Assembly: GCA_944362765.1 (NCBI GenBank)
Contig: CALVTP010000015.1
Span: forward strand, 1 to 34,930
Length of the DNA stretch: 34,930 nt
Direction of reading: 5' to 3'
Source of the DNA: an uncultured Clostridia bacterium
GTDB taxonomy: Bacteria; Bacillota; Clostridia; Christensenellales; DTU072
This document shows positions 8,027-16,942 of this stretch, piece after piece. The position numbers and the translations under genes are program-made. Positions within the stretch are counted from its first letter, which is position 1. Each line of letters starts with the position of its first letter. The notes under the pieces are model-generated. The model worked only from the letters and a program-made list of their open reading frames with translations, was not told the origin of the DNA and did not search any database.

Positions 8027-9424
8027 CTATTCCGCCTTCTTTTTGGAGGCGCCGAAGGGAGAGATCGCCTGGTCGTCCGATTCGGTGAATCTGACGTGAG
8101 CGCCTTCGAAGACGTAACGGATCTTTTTCAATTCGCCGTTACGGTTTTTGGCGATGTCGAGAATGATGTTGGTGCGCTCCTTGGTCTTGTCGGCTTCGTC
8201 CTCGCGGGAGAGGAACATGACCATGTCGGCGTCCTGTTCGATGGCGCCGGACTCTCTCAAATCGGAAAGGCGGGGCTCCTTGTCGTCCCTTCCTTCGATA
8301 CCGCGCGACATTTGCGAGAGCGCTATGACGGGGCATTCCAGCTCCATCGACATAATTTTCAGCATCCTGCTGATGTCGGAAACGTCGGTCTGTCTGGTGG
8401 AAGAGCGCCGCTCCTTGTCCTTGTCGTTTGCCATCAACTGAAGGTAGTCGATGATGACGAGGTCGAGTCTGCCGCCCCCTTCGCCCGCCTTTAACTGACG
8501 GCAGCGCGAAGCGATATTCCCCGGGGTCTGCATCGAAACCGATTCCAGAAAGACTTTGCTTCGCCCGAGCTCCATATGCGCCGCCCACAGTTCGTTGATA
8601 TCGCCCTCGGAGATTTGCCCGGTGGTATATTCGTGCATTCCGATATCGGTATTGGTGGCTAAAATACGCTGCACCAACTGCTCCGAAGGCATTTCGAGGG
8701 AAAACATGGCGATGACTTTCTCGCTCTTGGCGCGGATGATGTTGGCGATGATATTCAAAACGAACGCCGTCTTTCCTACCGAAGGACGAGCTGCGAGAAT
8801 GATGAGCGAGTTGGGTTGCAAACCGTTAGTCACTCTGTCCAGGCGGGGATACCCCGTTTCGAGACCCCTCAATGCGCCGGGATTGGAGGCAAGCAGCTCC
8901 AGCCGCGCCAAAAAGCGCTGCGAAGCCACGGAAATGTGCTCCAATTGCCCCTTCGTCGTCGTCTTGTTCGACAGCCCGTAGATAAGCTGCTCTGCACGCG
9001 TGACGGAGGCGTTAGCGTCCAGCGAAGTGTAGGCGTCCTCTGTTATCGCTTTCCCTATTTCGATAAGCTTGCGCATCATCATGTCGCGGTCGAGAATCCT
9101 GACATAGTCCCCGACATTGACCGCCCCGGGAGTGATTTCGGCAAGCTCCGTCAGATATTCGAGAGTGTCGATGTCGGCAGCGTTTTCCTTGGAGATGATG
9201 TCGTTGACGGTGATGACGTTGATGACGACGCCCTGCTTCTGCAGAGAGAGCATGGCGCGGTAAATGACCTTGTGCTTCGGCGCGTAGAAATGCTCTTCGG
9301 TGATGGATTTACTGTAATCGTTAAAAGCCTGCCCGTCTATCAGAAAACAGCACAACAGGTATTGTTCGGCGTCGAAGTTGTTGGGGTATTGACGTATCGC
9401 TTTGGTATTCTCGTTCTCGCTCAT
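8027..9424 (-). CDS. dnaB: Replicative DNA helicase DnaB
   Basis: Hexameric helicase that unwinds DNA at the replication fork (DnaC in Bacillus nomenclature). The 465 residues comprise the N-terminal primase-interacting domain (about 12-115, beginning PNNFDAEQYLLCC), a linker, and the RecA-like motor with Walker A ARPSVGKT (212-219), Walker B LVIIDYLQL (Asp326), an SQMSRGIEGR segment and the C-terminal DLRESGAIEQDADMV motif. Complete and of normal length. An AAGGAG site lies about 13 nt before the ATG, longer than usual. It is the last gene of a pepF-hypothetical-dnaB group, 17 bp after the hypothetical gene. In Bacillus dnaC is found in a different context, so the link to pepF is lineage-specific. 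Confidence 0.97.
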   Translation of the reverse strand: MSENENTKAIRQYPNNFDAEQYLLCCFLIDGQAFNDYSKSITEEHFYAPKHKVIYRAMLSLQKQGVVINVITVNDIISKENAADIDTLEYLTELAEITPGAVNVGDYVRILDRDMMMRKLIEIGKAITEDAYTSLDANASVTRAEQLIYGLSNKTTTKGQLEHISVASQRFLARLELLASNPGALRGLETGYPRLDRVTNGLQPNSLIILAARPSVGKTAFVLNIIANIIRAKSEKVIAMFSLEMPSEQLVQRILATNTDIGMHEYTTGQISEGDINELWAAHMELGRSKVFLESVSMQTPGNIASRCRQLKAGEGGGRLDLVIIDYLQLMANDKDKERRSSTRQTDVSDISRMLKIMSMELECPVIALSQMSRGIEGRDDKEPRLSDLRESGAIEQDADMVMFLSREDEADKTKERTNIILDIAKNRNGELKKIRYVFEGAHVRFTESDDQAISPFGASKKKAE

Positions 9425-9441
9425 TAGTAGTTTATATCTCC

Positions 9442-10263
9442 TTAGTGCTGTTTTCGGGAGCCCAAAAAGAAGATTACCGCCCCGCCCGCAACAAGTGCGA
9501 ACGCGATAAGCACGATATAGGCGCTTGTGGCGTTCGGGTTGTATTGAACAAGGTAATATTCTTTCGGTTCCTCGGAAAGGTTGACCCTGAATTCGTGAAT
9601 GTAGCTTCCGTAATTACCGTAATTCAGGTAGTAGACGTAGTCGGCGTTGCTTTGAACGGATTTTGTCGAATAATAGCTTCCGTAATTATAGACGAGGTCT
9701 ATGTCTTCCGTCGCGACGCCCGGCGTCGTGCGGGCAATAGCGGTGACTATTGTCAGGACGGAATCCTCCGCGCCGTCAAACGGAAAGGACAGCGGCACGG
9801 TATACACCGTTTGCCAAAAGGAGCGTTCGGGCTTTATCGAGGAACTCCCCGTCATATAGCCGTCGTTTCCGAGCATTATATCCAATTCCGTCATTCCCGA
9901 AGCATATAATATCGTCGCGGTGACGAAGTAGTCGCCGGAACCGGCTCCGACGGAATAGCCGCGTTCCTCGAACGCTGCCCGGATGTCCGAAACCGACTTT
10001 TTTATTGCTGCGGCGCGCTCGGCGTCGCCTTCGGGATTCAGCACCTCTTCGTCAAAGGACGCCTGAACGGTATATTCGATTGCTCCCGAAGTATAGGTGA
10101 CGTAGTTGTAGCTTATTTCTATCGGAGCGTGCTCCGGAGCGGGAGTCCCGGCGACGAAGACCTCCTTTTCGGTGGTTTTGAAGGTGCACACGGCGACAAC
10201 GGCGTAAACCGCCGCCAGAACCGCGCCCAGCGCCATTAAAACTACCCCCGCGCGTTTACTCAT
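9442..10263 (-). CDS. Unknown two-TM protein with Tyr/Asn/Gly-rich external segment
   Basis: I do not recognise a family. The 273 residues begin with a TM helix or uncleaved signal (about 6-27), continue with an extracytoplasmic domain of about 200 residues, and end in a second TM helix (about 245-268) followed by a short GSRKQH tail. The external part is predicted mostly beta and becomes rich in Y, N and G near residues 185-225 (LVYNYGSYYSTK, YVYYLNYGNYGSY). It has no cysteine pair, lipobox or catalytic motif that I can see. Its ATG overlaps the pepF stop by 4 bp (ATGA), so translation is coupled to pepF, and dnaB follows 17 bp later. A membrane-anchored extracellular protein of unknown role is the most I can say. 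Confidence 0.85.
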   Translation of the reverse strand: MSKRAGVVLMALGAVLAAVYAVVAVCTFKTTEKEVFVAGTPAPEHAPIEISYNYVTYTSGAIEYTVQASFDEEVLNPEGDAERAAAIKKSVSDIRAAFEERGYSVGAGSGDYFVTATILYASGMTELDIMLGNDGYMTGSSSIKPERSFWQTVYTVPLSFPFDGAEDSVLTIVTAIARTTPGVATEDIDLVYNYGSYYSTKSVQSNADYVYYLNYGNYGSYIHEFRVNLSEEPKEYYLVQYNPNATSAYIVLIAFALVAGGAVIFFLGSRKQH

Positions 10264-12035
10264 AGTGCTTTCAACTCTTCAAGTGCCGTTTTCATCTCTT
10301 CGATGAAGTCGTTGAAGGGCTTTTTCTGCCTTAAACGGATGCCGAGCTTGTCCAGAAGCTCTATCGGCGGTTCGGAGCCTCCGGCAGAAAGGAAGTCGAT
10401 ATATTTTTCGGCAAAGCCTTCCTCTCCCGACAGTAATTTGTTGACGATATTTACGGCAACGGTGATGCCGGTCGCGTACTTATACACGTAAAAAGCGTTA
10501 TAGAAGTGCGGCACTCTCGCCCACTCCATGGCAATTTCCTTGTCCCGGACGACATCTCTTCCGTAATATTCCTTATTTAGCGCGGCGTACTTTTCGGAGA
10601 GCGTTTCGGGATCCAGCCCCTCTCCGCGTTCCGCCTTTTCGTGGGCGAACAGCTCAAACTCGGTGAACATTGCCTGCCTGAAAAAGGTGGTTCTGAACAT
10701 ATCGAGGTAGTAGTTCAGAAGGTAGCGCTTCTTTTCCCCTTCGGAATTTTTTATGAGGTGCTTTAAAAGGAGCACTTCGTTGACAGTCGAAGCTATCTCG
10801 GCAAGGAAGATGGGGTAATCGGCTTTTTCGTAACATTGCGCCTTCGAGGAATACCACGAGTGCATGGCGTGACCCATTTCGTGAGCTATAGTAAAGACGT
10901 CGTGCGCAGTCTTGGCGTAGTTCAGCAGCACATAGGGATTGGAATCGTAAGTCCCCCACGAGTAAGCGCCGCTTCTCTTGTTGGCGTTCGCGACGACGTC
11001 GATCCAGCGCTCCTTCCTCGCCCTGTCCAGCACTCCGACATACTCTTCGCCCAGGGGGCTCAGAGCCTCTTTCACGAGCGCGTAAGCGTCCTCAAACTCC
11101 AATTCCAGCGTATATTCGTCGGTCATCGGAAAGTGGAGGTCGTACATATGCATTTCGTCCAACTGCAGGTACTTTCTGCGGCATCGCATATACATATGCT
11201 GGAACGGCAACGCCTTTTTGACCGACTGCAAAAGGTTGTCAAGGACGATTTCGGGGATCTGCTCCCGCGAAAGCGCTGCGTCCAGCGAGGAGCGGTACTT
11301 CCGCATGCGGCTTTCAAAGATATCCTTTTTTACGGAAGCCGCATACAGCCCGGCAAGAGTGTTGATGTGGGCGGCGTATCCGCGATAGTACGCCTTGAAA
11401 GCGCGGCGGCGCACTTCCGGGCGCCTGTCCTGCATCAGCTTCATATAAGAGCCGTGATTTATTTCCACTCTCACCCCGTCGACTATAAACGTGCCGAATT
11501 TGATGTCTGCGTTGTCTAAAAGCATGAATATCGAGCGGAAATCGCCGGAGAACGAGCCCGTCTCCGCCATTATTTTCTCCTGCCCCGAAGGCAGCACGTG
11601 AGGCATCTCCCTGATGAAATCTTCGAGTATCGTCGTGAAATCCTTGAATTCCGGGCGGGCGATGAATCGCTTAATGTCTTCTTTATAAGGAAAGCGTGCG
11701 CGCATTTCCGGCTCGATAAAAGCCGTCTCCGCCGCCACGCGCGTTAAAAGCATTCCCGCTTTCTCGGCTTCCGCCTGCCGGGGAGCGTTGGCGGTGTCGA
11801 CGTCCTTTTTCAGGTTGGCGTAGACATAGATATTCTCGGCGCTCCTGTATAGCTCGGAACGCAGTTTCAGCACCGTCAAAAGGTTATCGGAGTCGATTTT
11901 TTTGGCATATTTTTTGATTTCGGCAATCTTTTTTTTGACTGACGCGTATTCCTGAACGTAGGCGTCCTCGGAAGGAAACAACGAAGTAAGATCCCATTTC
12001 AGCTCCTGAGGGACGCGTGAACGAGCTATCGGCAT
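10260..12035 (-). CDS. pepF: Oligoendopeptidase F (M3 family zinc peptidase)
   Basis: Cytoplasmic zinc metallopeptidase that cleaves short peptides. The 591 residues match the PepF group of the M3 family: an N-terminal helical domain starting RVPQELKWDLTSLFPSEDA, and a catalytic domain with TIAHEMGHAMHSW giving His385, Glu386 and His389, and the downstream FLAEIASTVNE segment carrying the third zinc ligand. Length is normal (about 600). A clear promoter and a GC-rich leader hairpin precede it, and AAAGGAG lies just before the ATG. It is the first gene of the pepF-hypothetical-dnaB group. Confidence 0.97.
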   Translation of the reverse strand: MPIARSRVPQELKWDLTSLFPSEDAYVQEYASVKKKIAEIKKYAKKIDSDNLLTVLKLRSELYRSAENIYVYANLKKDVDTANAPRQAEAEKAGMLLTRVAAETAFIEPEMRARFPYKEDIKRFIARPEFKDFTTILEDFIREMPHVLPSGQEKIMAETGSFSGDFRSIFMLLDNADIKFGTFIVDGVRVEINHGSYMKLMQDRRPEVRRRAFKAYYRGYAAHINTLAGLYAASVKKDIFESRMRKYRSSLDAALSREQIPEIVLDNLLQSVKKALPFQHMYMRCRRKYLQLDEMHMYDLHFPMTDEYTLELEFEDAYALVKEALSPLGEEYVGVLDRARKERWIDVVANANKRSGAYSWGTYDSNPYVLLNYAKTAHDVFTIAHEMGHAMHSWYSSKAQCYEKADYPIFLAEIASTVNEVLLLKHLIKNSEGEKKRYLLNYYLDMFRTTFFRQAMFTEFELFAHEKAERGEGLDPETLSEKYAALNKEYYGRDVVRDKEIAMEWARVPHFYNAFYVYKYATGITVAVNIVNKLLSGEEGFAEKYIDFLSAGGSEPPIELLDKLGIRLRQKKPFNDFIEEMKTALEELKAL

Positions 12036-12053
12036 AAAATTCTCCTTTCTGTT

Positions 12054-12082
12054 GCGGGCGCATATTACTCCCGCGCGCCCGC
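12054..12082 (-). promoter_or_regulatory. GC-rich hairpin in the pepF leader
   Basis: GCGGGCGC (12054-12061) and GCGCCCGC (12075-12082) can form an 8-bp all-GC stem with a 13-nt loop in the pepF 5' leader, ending 5 nt before the AAAGGAG ribosome site. There is no T run after it. It could influence initiation or mRNA stability. Confidence 0.5.
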
Positions 12083-12104
12083 ATGAATATAGTAAACAAT
12101 AAAA

Positions 12105-12133
12105 ATAATAGCTTAATCGCGGAAATATGTCAA
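12105..12133 (-). promoter_or_regulatory. Strong promoter of the pepF operon
   Basis: On the minus strand a perfect TTGACA (12128-12133) and TATTAT (12105-12110) are 17 bases apart. The predicted start near 12098 gives a leader of about 60 nt that contains the GC-rich hairpin and the ribosome site. Confidence 0.8.
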
Positions 12134-12228
12134 TAGCGAAGGCGATAAATCTTTTGAGAAGAATCTTGTTTTTACAGCGACGGAATAGGGAAAAAAGCTT
12201 GTTTTCAGACTATACCGATAATTTTTAG

Positions 12229-13176
12229 TTAAATTTCCCGCTGAGATTCCATAGTAATCTGAGCTAAAAGTCCCGTCAGTTCGTCTTCCGACAACATTTT
12301 GACTTTTTTTGGCTGAGCCGGAGGAACGGCTTCCCGGGACTCCGTCGCGGAAAGCACTTCGCCGTCGTTTCCGGGAATTTCCTCTTTTGAGGCGGGCTCC
12401 TCTCTGAAACCGAGGCTTTCGGCGTATTTCATTACCCGTGAGACTATGTCTCCGTCCGAATCCGAAAGGCGCGCCGCTTTTGCGGGCGAGCTCGGCTCGG
12501 GATGCCTGTCGAAAATGCTCCTTACGGGTTTTAAGGAAGGCAGAGCCTCCCGCGGAAAAGTTTTGACGGAGACGGATTCCCGGTTCTTATCCCGAAAAGT
12601 TTCCTGCGTTTCGAAGTTCAATTTGTCGGGAGCAGCCGTTCCGGGCGGAAAAAATTCGGGGATGCTCCTTTGCGGTTCTTCGACGGGGTGCACATCGGGG
12701 CGGTCGCTCCCGAGCTCCTTTAACCTCTCGATTTCGCGTCGGTATTCGTCCTCCGGAGTGTTTTTCCGACGCATTCCCGCGGCAAGCTCTTCGAGTTCTT
12801 TCGCCGCTGCGGCAAAAAACAGTTCGCACTCTTTAAGTTCCTCGCCCACCTTTTCGGCGCTGCCCACTCTTTCCAACCGCTTTGAAATACGGAGCTTGAA
12901 ATCATTAAGCCGTGCCGATTCGAGCGCGAACCTCAGCCGTGCCTCCTTCAGGTACTCCGAAGCGCGCTCTCTTGCAAAATTCAACGCCTCGGCGATTTCT
13001 CTTTCGCGCGCTTTATAAGAATCGAGCTCCTCGCGAAGCGTCCTTACCTCTTTGCGGAAAGAATTTATCCTTTCCTGCAGGACGCCGTTCTCCTCACGGA
13101 GCTCTTCTTTTCTCAGTTTCGACTGCCTTCTTCCGAATCCGAACATATTCCGAGTATAACCGAAATATGACGGCAT
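12229..13176 (-). CDS. DivIVA-like coiled-coil protein
   Basis: A 315-residue hydrophilic protein without TM segments. Residues about 18-150 are a long coiled coil (KEELREENGVLQERINSFRK, then REREIAEALNFARERASEYL) that resembles the second half of DivIVA/GpsB-type proteins, where an EIxxAL-xxA pattern is typical; the N-terminal membrane-binding DivIVA segment is not recognisable. The rest is a charged, proline-rich, probably disordered region and a short C-terminal element (KKVKMLSEDELTGLLAQI) that could be a docking helix. It follows pncB by 30 bp on the same strand. Start uncertain: the ATG at 13146, beginning MFGFGRRQSK, is also plausible, and neither start has a good ribosome site. A role in cell-shape or division scaffolding is possible but not shown. 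Confidence 0.7.
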   Translation of the reverse strand: MPSYFGYTRNMFGFGRRQSKLRKEELREENGVLQERINSFRKEVRTLREELDSYKAREREIAEALNFARERASEYLKEARLRFALESARLNDFKLRISKRLERVGSAEKVGEELKECELFFAAAAKELEELAAGMRRKNTPEDEYRREIERLKELGSDRPDVHPVEEPQRSIPEFFPPGTAAPDKLNFETQETFRDKNRESVSVKTFPREALPSLKPVRSIFDRHPEPSSPAKAARLSDSDGDIVSRVMKYAESLGFREEPASKEEIPGNDGEVLSATESREAVPPAQPKKVKMLSEDELTGLLAQITMESQREI

Positions 13177-13206
13177 TTTTCGTCGAATAAAGGCGGATCG
13201 CCACTT

Positions 13207-14631
13207 TTAATGGTTGACATCCGCCATCAATTTTTTCCTCAGGTCGTACAACCCGTCGGAAAGGTCGACTTTGTATACGTGAGGATTTATAAGCCTCTTG
13301 TACTCCTCCCAGAATTCCCCTTTCGAGGCATTCGCATAAGAAATGATCTCCTTTAAATCGGGGCGCTCGTATACAAGTTTTCCGCCGCTGAAAACTTCGA
13401 CGGGAAGCTTTTTTAAAACATAGTCGGTGAATGTCTTTTTCTTCCACGTCTCGACGGGATGGAATATGGTCAGCGGCTTTGAAGCGTCTATCTTCTCGTC
13501 AGCGAGAGCTATAAGGTCGGCAGCCGCCTTCCGCTTAGAGTCGAGTATCCTGTAAGTGGTTTTGAAACCCGGGTTCGTAATCTTTTCATGGGTATCCGAA
13601 ATCTTCATCTTGGGAATCCAAATACCGTTTTTATCGCGAATTGCCGCCATCTTATAGACGCCGCCCAAAGCCGGTCTCGGAGAGGCGGTGATAAGCTTTG
13701 TACCTATCCCCCAGACGTCTATTTTGGCACCTTGGGTTTTAAGAGAAGCGATGATGTATTCGTCTATGTCTCCCGAGGCAAATATCTTGCAGTCGGTGTG
13801 TCCCGCGGCGTCGAGCATCTCGCGCGCCTGCTTACTGAGGTATGCAAGGTCTCCCGAATCGAGCCTTATGCCGAGGGGCTTATGCCCCGCCGCTTTCAGT
13901 TCGTCGAAAACTTTTATGGCATTCGGCACCCCCGAACGCAGCGTGTCATAGGTATCGACCAAAAGGAGGCATTCGTCGGGATAGAGCTCGGCGTACTTCC
14001 GGAAGGCTTCGAGCTCGGTCGGGAAACTCATCACCCAGGAATGCGCGTGCGTGCCGGAGACTTTGACTCCGAACATCTTTCCCGCCAGCACATTGGACGT
14101 CGACACGCAGCCGCCGATGACAGCCGCCCTCGCGCCGTAAATACCCGCGTCCGGTCCCTGCGCCCTTCTGAGTCCGAATTCGGCGATACCGCCCGTCGTT
14201 TCGTTTGCCATATGCATGGCTTTCGTCGCTATCAGAGTCTGGTGATTTATGATATTCAGAAGCGCCGTCTCGACAAGCTGCGCCTCGAAAAGCGGCGCCC
14301 TGACCGTCAGAAGCGGTTCGTGCGGGAAGACGACCTCACCCTCGCGCATCGCAAAAATGTCGCCCGTAAAGCGGAACTCTTTCAGCCTTGCGAAAAACTT
14401 CTCCCCGAAGCAGTTCAACGACTTCAGGTAGGCGATGTCGTCCTCCTCGAAGCGAAGATTTTCGATATAGTCGATCGCCTGCTCCAACCCCGCCGCAACC
14501 GCGAAATCGAGCCCCGGCTGGCGGCGGAAAAACAGATCGAAAACCGCCTCGGTATCGGCAAGTCCCGTCTCGGCATAGCCGTTCATCATCGTAAATTGAT
14601 ACAGATCGGTCAATAAAGTCAAATTTCTCAT
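13207..14631 (-). CDS. pncB: Nicotinate phosphoribosyltransferase
   Basis: NAD salvage enzyme that joins nicotinate to PRPP, with ATP hydrolysis, to give nicotinate mononucleotide. The 474-residue protein starts NLTLLTDLYQFTMMNGY, the family signature, and has EFGLRRAQGPD (about 151-161) and GTHAHSWVMSF with His197 as the likely phosphorylated histidine, then RLDSGDLAYLSKQAR and the GIGTKLITASPRPALGGVYK loop typical of the PncB2-like group. Normal length, nothing missing. The leader contains a small GCGCC/GGCGC hairpin (14641-14654) and only a weak ribosome site before the ATG. The DivIVA-like gene follows and is probably cotranscribed. Confidence 0.96.
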   Translation of the reverse strand: MRNLTLLTDLYQFTMMNGYAETGLADTEAVFDLFFRRQPGLDFAVAAGLEQAIDYIENLRFEEDDIAYLKSLNCFGEKFFARLKEFRFTGDIFAMREGEVVFPHEPLLTVRAPLFEAQLVETALLNIINHQTLIATKAMHMANETTGGIAEFGLRRAQGPDAGIYGARAAVIGGCVSTSNVLAGKMFGVKVSGTHAHSWVMSFPTELEAFRKYAELYPDECLLLVDTYDTLRSGVPNAIKVFDELKAAGHKPLGIRLDSGDLAYLSKQAREMLDAAGHTDCKIFASGDIDEYIIASLKTQGAKIDVWGIGTKLITASPRPALGGVYKMAAIRDKNGIWIPKMKISDTHEKITNPGFKTTYRILDSKRKAAADLIALADEKIDASKPLTIFHPVETWKKKTFTDYVLKKLPVEVFSGGKLVYERPDLKEIISYANASKGEFWEEYKRLINPHVYKVDLSDGLYDLRKKLMADVNH

Positions 14632-14686
14632 CTTTTAAATGCGCCGCAAGGCGCCCTCCAAAGAAATTAATAACTTTCTCCCTTTG

Positions 14687-14714
14687 AAATTCCGCCCGTA
14701 ACAGGGCGGAATTT
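14687..14714 (-). terminator. Terminator after lgt
   Basis: AAATTCCGCCC (14687-14697) and GGGCGGAATTT (14704-14714) form a perfect 11-bp stem with a 6-nt loop, 10 bp after the lgt stop. It would end the galK-lgt transcript before pncB. The T run is short on the minus strand (ATTTC) and better on the plus strand, so efficiency on the minus strand is uncertain. Confidence 0.75.
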
Positions 14715-14723
14715 TTAGTTATC

Positions 14724-15623
14724 CTATTTGTTTTCGGCTTTTTTAGAGGGACGGTGGTAAGGAGCGAACTTTACACGCTCGGAGTCGGGAATGCCGCCCT
14801 TTCCGTACCAGATCTTCTCGCCTTTTTTGACCTTGCGGACGATAACAACGATCAAAATCACGGCTGCGGCGAGCGCCACGAGCCCGGAGATGAGCTGGGT
14901 GTAGTTGAACACCGCATAGATATCTCCGTCGTCGCGGAAAAACTCCATAATAAAGCGGATGAGCCCGTAGGAGAATGCGTACATCAACAGTCCCGAGCCT
15001 CTCAGCTTCAGGTGTTTTTGTATTATCATCATCGCCGCAAAGAAGGCGATGTCCAGCACCATTTCATAAAAGAACAGCGCCTGATAAAAGCCGCCTAAGC
15101 GCGCTATATACACTGCCATCGGGAACCATTGCAGCGCGGGATCGGTGATTTCGGCGCCGAAAATTTCCTGGTTGCAGAAGTTTCCCCAGCGCCCCAGTCC
15201 CTGCGAAAGCAGGATGACCGGCACGACAATGTCGGCAAGATCCAAAAGATTGACCTTCCTTATCCTGCACCAGATAGCGCCGCCCAGAATGCCGAACGGC
15301 ACTCCAGTCATTATCGTAAGTCCGCCGTCCCAGATGGCGATGACGTTGACGAAGTCGTCCCAGCCGAAGTCCGCGGGGAAGTATTCCGGGCGCACCATGA
15401 CATAGCCTATCCTTGCGCCGATTATCGCAAACGGAATGGCAATAAGGAATATTTCGACGAAATCGTCGACGACGAGCCCCTGCTTTCTGCCGCGGAGCAT
15501 CGCGACAACCAGTCCCGTCAGCATGGCAAGGGTTATTATGATACCGTACCAGGCAATTTCGACATTGCCTATGGTGAATGCCACGGGGCGGACATTCCCC
15601 GTCCAATGTGCACTAAGTAACAT
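14724..15623 (-). CDS. lgt: Prolipoprotein diacylglyceryl transferase
   Basis: Integral membrane enzyme that transfers diacylglycerol from phosphatidylglycerol to the lipobox cysteine of prolipoproteins, the first step of lipoprotein maturation. The 299 residues have several TM helices, the WYGIIITLAM start of TM1, the IWDGGLTIMTG segment, the signature GLGRWGNFCNQEIFG (142-156) and RFIMEFFR near the C-terminus with its conserved arginine. The ATG overlaps the galK stop by one base (TAATG), so lgt is translationally coupled to galK. In Firmicutes lgt is more often next to hprK, so its place behind galK and a gal-type operator is notable. A terminator follows. Confidence 0.97.
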   Translation of the reverse strand: MLLSAHWTGNVRPVAFTIGNVEIAWYGIIITLAMLTGLVVAMLRGRKQGLVVDDFVEIFLIAIPFAIIGARIGYVMVRPEYFPADFGWDDFVNVIAIWDGGLTIMTGVPFGILGGAIWCRIRKVNLLDLADIVVPVILLSQGLGRWGNFCNQEIFGAEITDPALQWFPMAVYIARLGGFYQALFFYEMVLDIAFFAAMMIIQKHLKLRGSGLLMYAFSYGLIRFIMEFFRDDGDIYAVFNYTQLISGLVALAAAVILIVVIVRKVKKGEKIWYGKGGIPDSERVKFAPYHRPSKKAENK

Positions 15624-16906
15624 TATTCCTCCGTATCAAGATCCAGACGCATCGCACCCGCGTCGCGGATTTTCAATTTATGTACGTTTTCGGCGCCGTA
15701 AATATAGCTCATGTACTCGCCGTATTCCTCGGCGTCGGGCGCTACCAATACGAGTATCGTACCCGCAAATCCGCCGCCGTGCACACGCAGAGCATACATT
15801 CCCGCGTATTGCTCGGTAATTGCAAGAGCCAGCGGTATGGGCTCCGAAAAGTCGCCTTCCGGGTAACAATTCTGTAATTTCATCATCGAAGACTGTCCCG
15901 ACTCGCTTATCAGAACACAGGCAAGATCGAGGTCTTCTTCCGCTATCGCCTTCTTCATTTCGTCGACGCGTTCGTTTTCCTCGAAGTAATGCATGGCGCG
16001 GAGAATGGCTCTTCCGGTGTACTTGTTTTTGAGTTCCGGAACGGAAGCGAAAAATTCCCCTTCGTCGACGAAGCGCAGTTTCTCCTTGCCGAATTCATGA
16101 GCGATTAAGGACATTTCTTCCATGATAGCGGCGTAGTTTGGAGTGAGATTACAGTGGTCGCCTCCGCAATTGACTACGAATATAGTAGCCATTTCACCGA
16201 AAGGCCAATGCATCTTTTCGACGACGGGAGCGGCGGGATCCAGAAAATCTATATAGCTTGCTCCGCCCACCGAAATAGCCATCTGATCCATGAGCCCCGA
16301 CGGTTTTCCGAAGTAGACGTTTTCGGCGTACTGCGACATAATCGCTTTGTCTATCGGAGAGACGGCGCCGCCGTTATAGAGAGAATTCAATACCTCCGCG
16401 ACGAAAAGCTCGAAGGAAGCCGAAGACGACATGCCGGCGCCCTTGAAGACATCCGACGTCGTCGTCGCTATGAAGCCGCCGATATTCAGTCCCCTGTCGC
16501 GGAAAGCGCGGCAGATACCTCTTACCAGCGCCGCGGAATCGCCCTTTTCACTCTCAATCGGTTCAAGTTCGGTGATGTCGACGGAAACGGAAGGGTATCC
16601 TACCGAATTTATTACGATTTTATTGTCTTTCGTCTCGGAAACCGCTCCTAAAAGGTCGACGGAGATCGCCGCAGCCACTACTTTCCCGTTGTTGTGGTCG
16701 GTGTGATTGCCGACTATTTCTATTCTCCCGGGCGCGCTGAACAATATCGTGTTGTCGGCGTCGGAGCCGAATGAGCGCCTGTGCTCCTTTACCAGCGCTT
16801 CCACTCTTTCCGCGGCGGTTTCGGCGTCAACGGAGTAAAGGTCGGAAACGGTGTCGACAAATTTTTTGTTTTGCAGCAAACTTTTTTTATCGTATAATAT
16901 TGCCAA
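15623..16906 (-). CDS. galK: Galactokinase
   Basis: GHMP-family kinase that phosphorylates galactose to galactose-1-phosphate in the Leloir pathway. The 427 residues have the galactokinase signature GRIEIVGNHTDHNNG (60-74), the GHMP ATP loop GAGMSSSAS (about 157-164), the catalytic aspartate in SGLMDQMA (Asp207), and a C-terminal VHGGGFAGT motif. His71 replaces the tyrosine of the classical TDY motif, as in some clostridial members. The start is a TTG at 16904-16906, with AAGGAG 9 nt upstream and no better start in frame. It is divergent from galT, and its promoter overlaps a palindromic operator. lgt is coupled downstream. Confidence 0.94.
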   Translation of the reverse strand: MAILYDKKSLLQNKKFVDTVSDLYSVDAETAAERVEALVKEHRRSFGSDADNTILFSAPGRIEIVGNHTDHNNGKVVAAAISVDLLGAVSETKDNKIVINSVGYPSVSVDITELEPIESEKGDSAALVRGICRAFRDRGLNIGGFIATTTSDVFKGAGMSSSASFELFVAEVLNSLYNGGAVSPIDKAIMSQYAENVYFGKPSGLMDQMAISVGGASYIDFLDPAAPVVEKMHWPFGEMATIFVVNCGGDHCNLTPNYAAIMEEMSLIAHEFGKEKLRFVDEGEFFASVPELKNKYTGRAILRAMHYFEENERVDEMKKAIAEEDLDLACVLISESGQSSMMKLQNCYPEGDFSEPIPLALAITEQYAGMYALRVHGGGFAGTILVLVAPDAEEYGEYMSYIYGAENVHKLKIRDAGAMRLDLDTEE

Positions 16907-16928
16907 ATCGGTTATCTCCTTGTATAAT
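16900..16928 (+). promoter_or_regulatory. Candidate promoter of galT-dnaX-ybaB-recR
   Basis: On the plus strand TTGCCA (16900-16905) and TATAAT (16923-16928) are 17 bases apart. The predicted start near 16935 gives a 75-nt leader that includes the GTTTAC palindrome, so a bound repressor would act as a roadblock. The -35 box overlaps the galK start codon. AAGGA lies 7 nt before the galT ATG. Confidence 0.6.
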
Positions 16929-16942
16929 ATTATTTGTTATCA

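Noticed and set aside
13588..14616. A 342-codon plus-strand frame opposite pncB
   Set aside because: Antisense to a complete pncB, with composition expected from the reverse strand of a GC-rich third-position gene.
14641..14654. GCGCC-GCAA-GGCGC hairpin in the pncB leader as a terminator
   Set aside because: The stem is 5 bp and lies right before the pncB start with no T run; the lgt terminator at 14687-14714 is sufficient.
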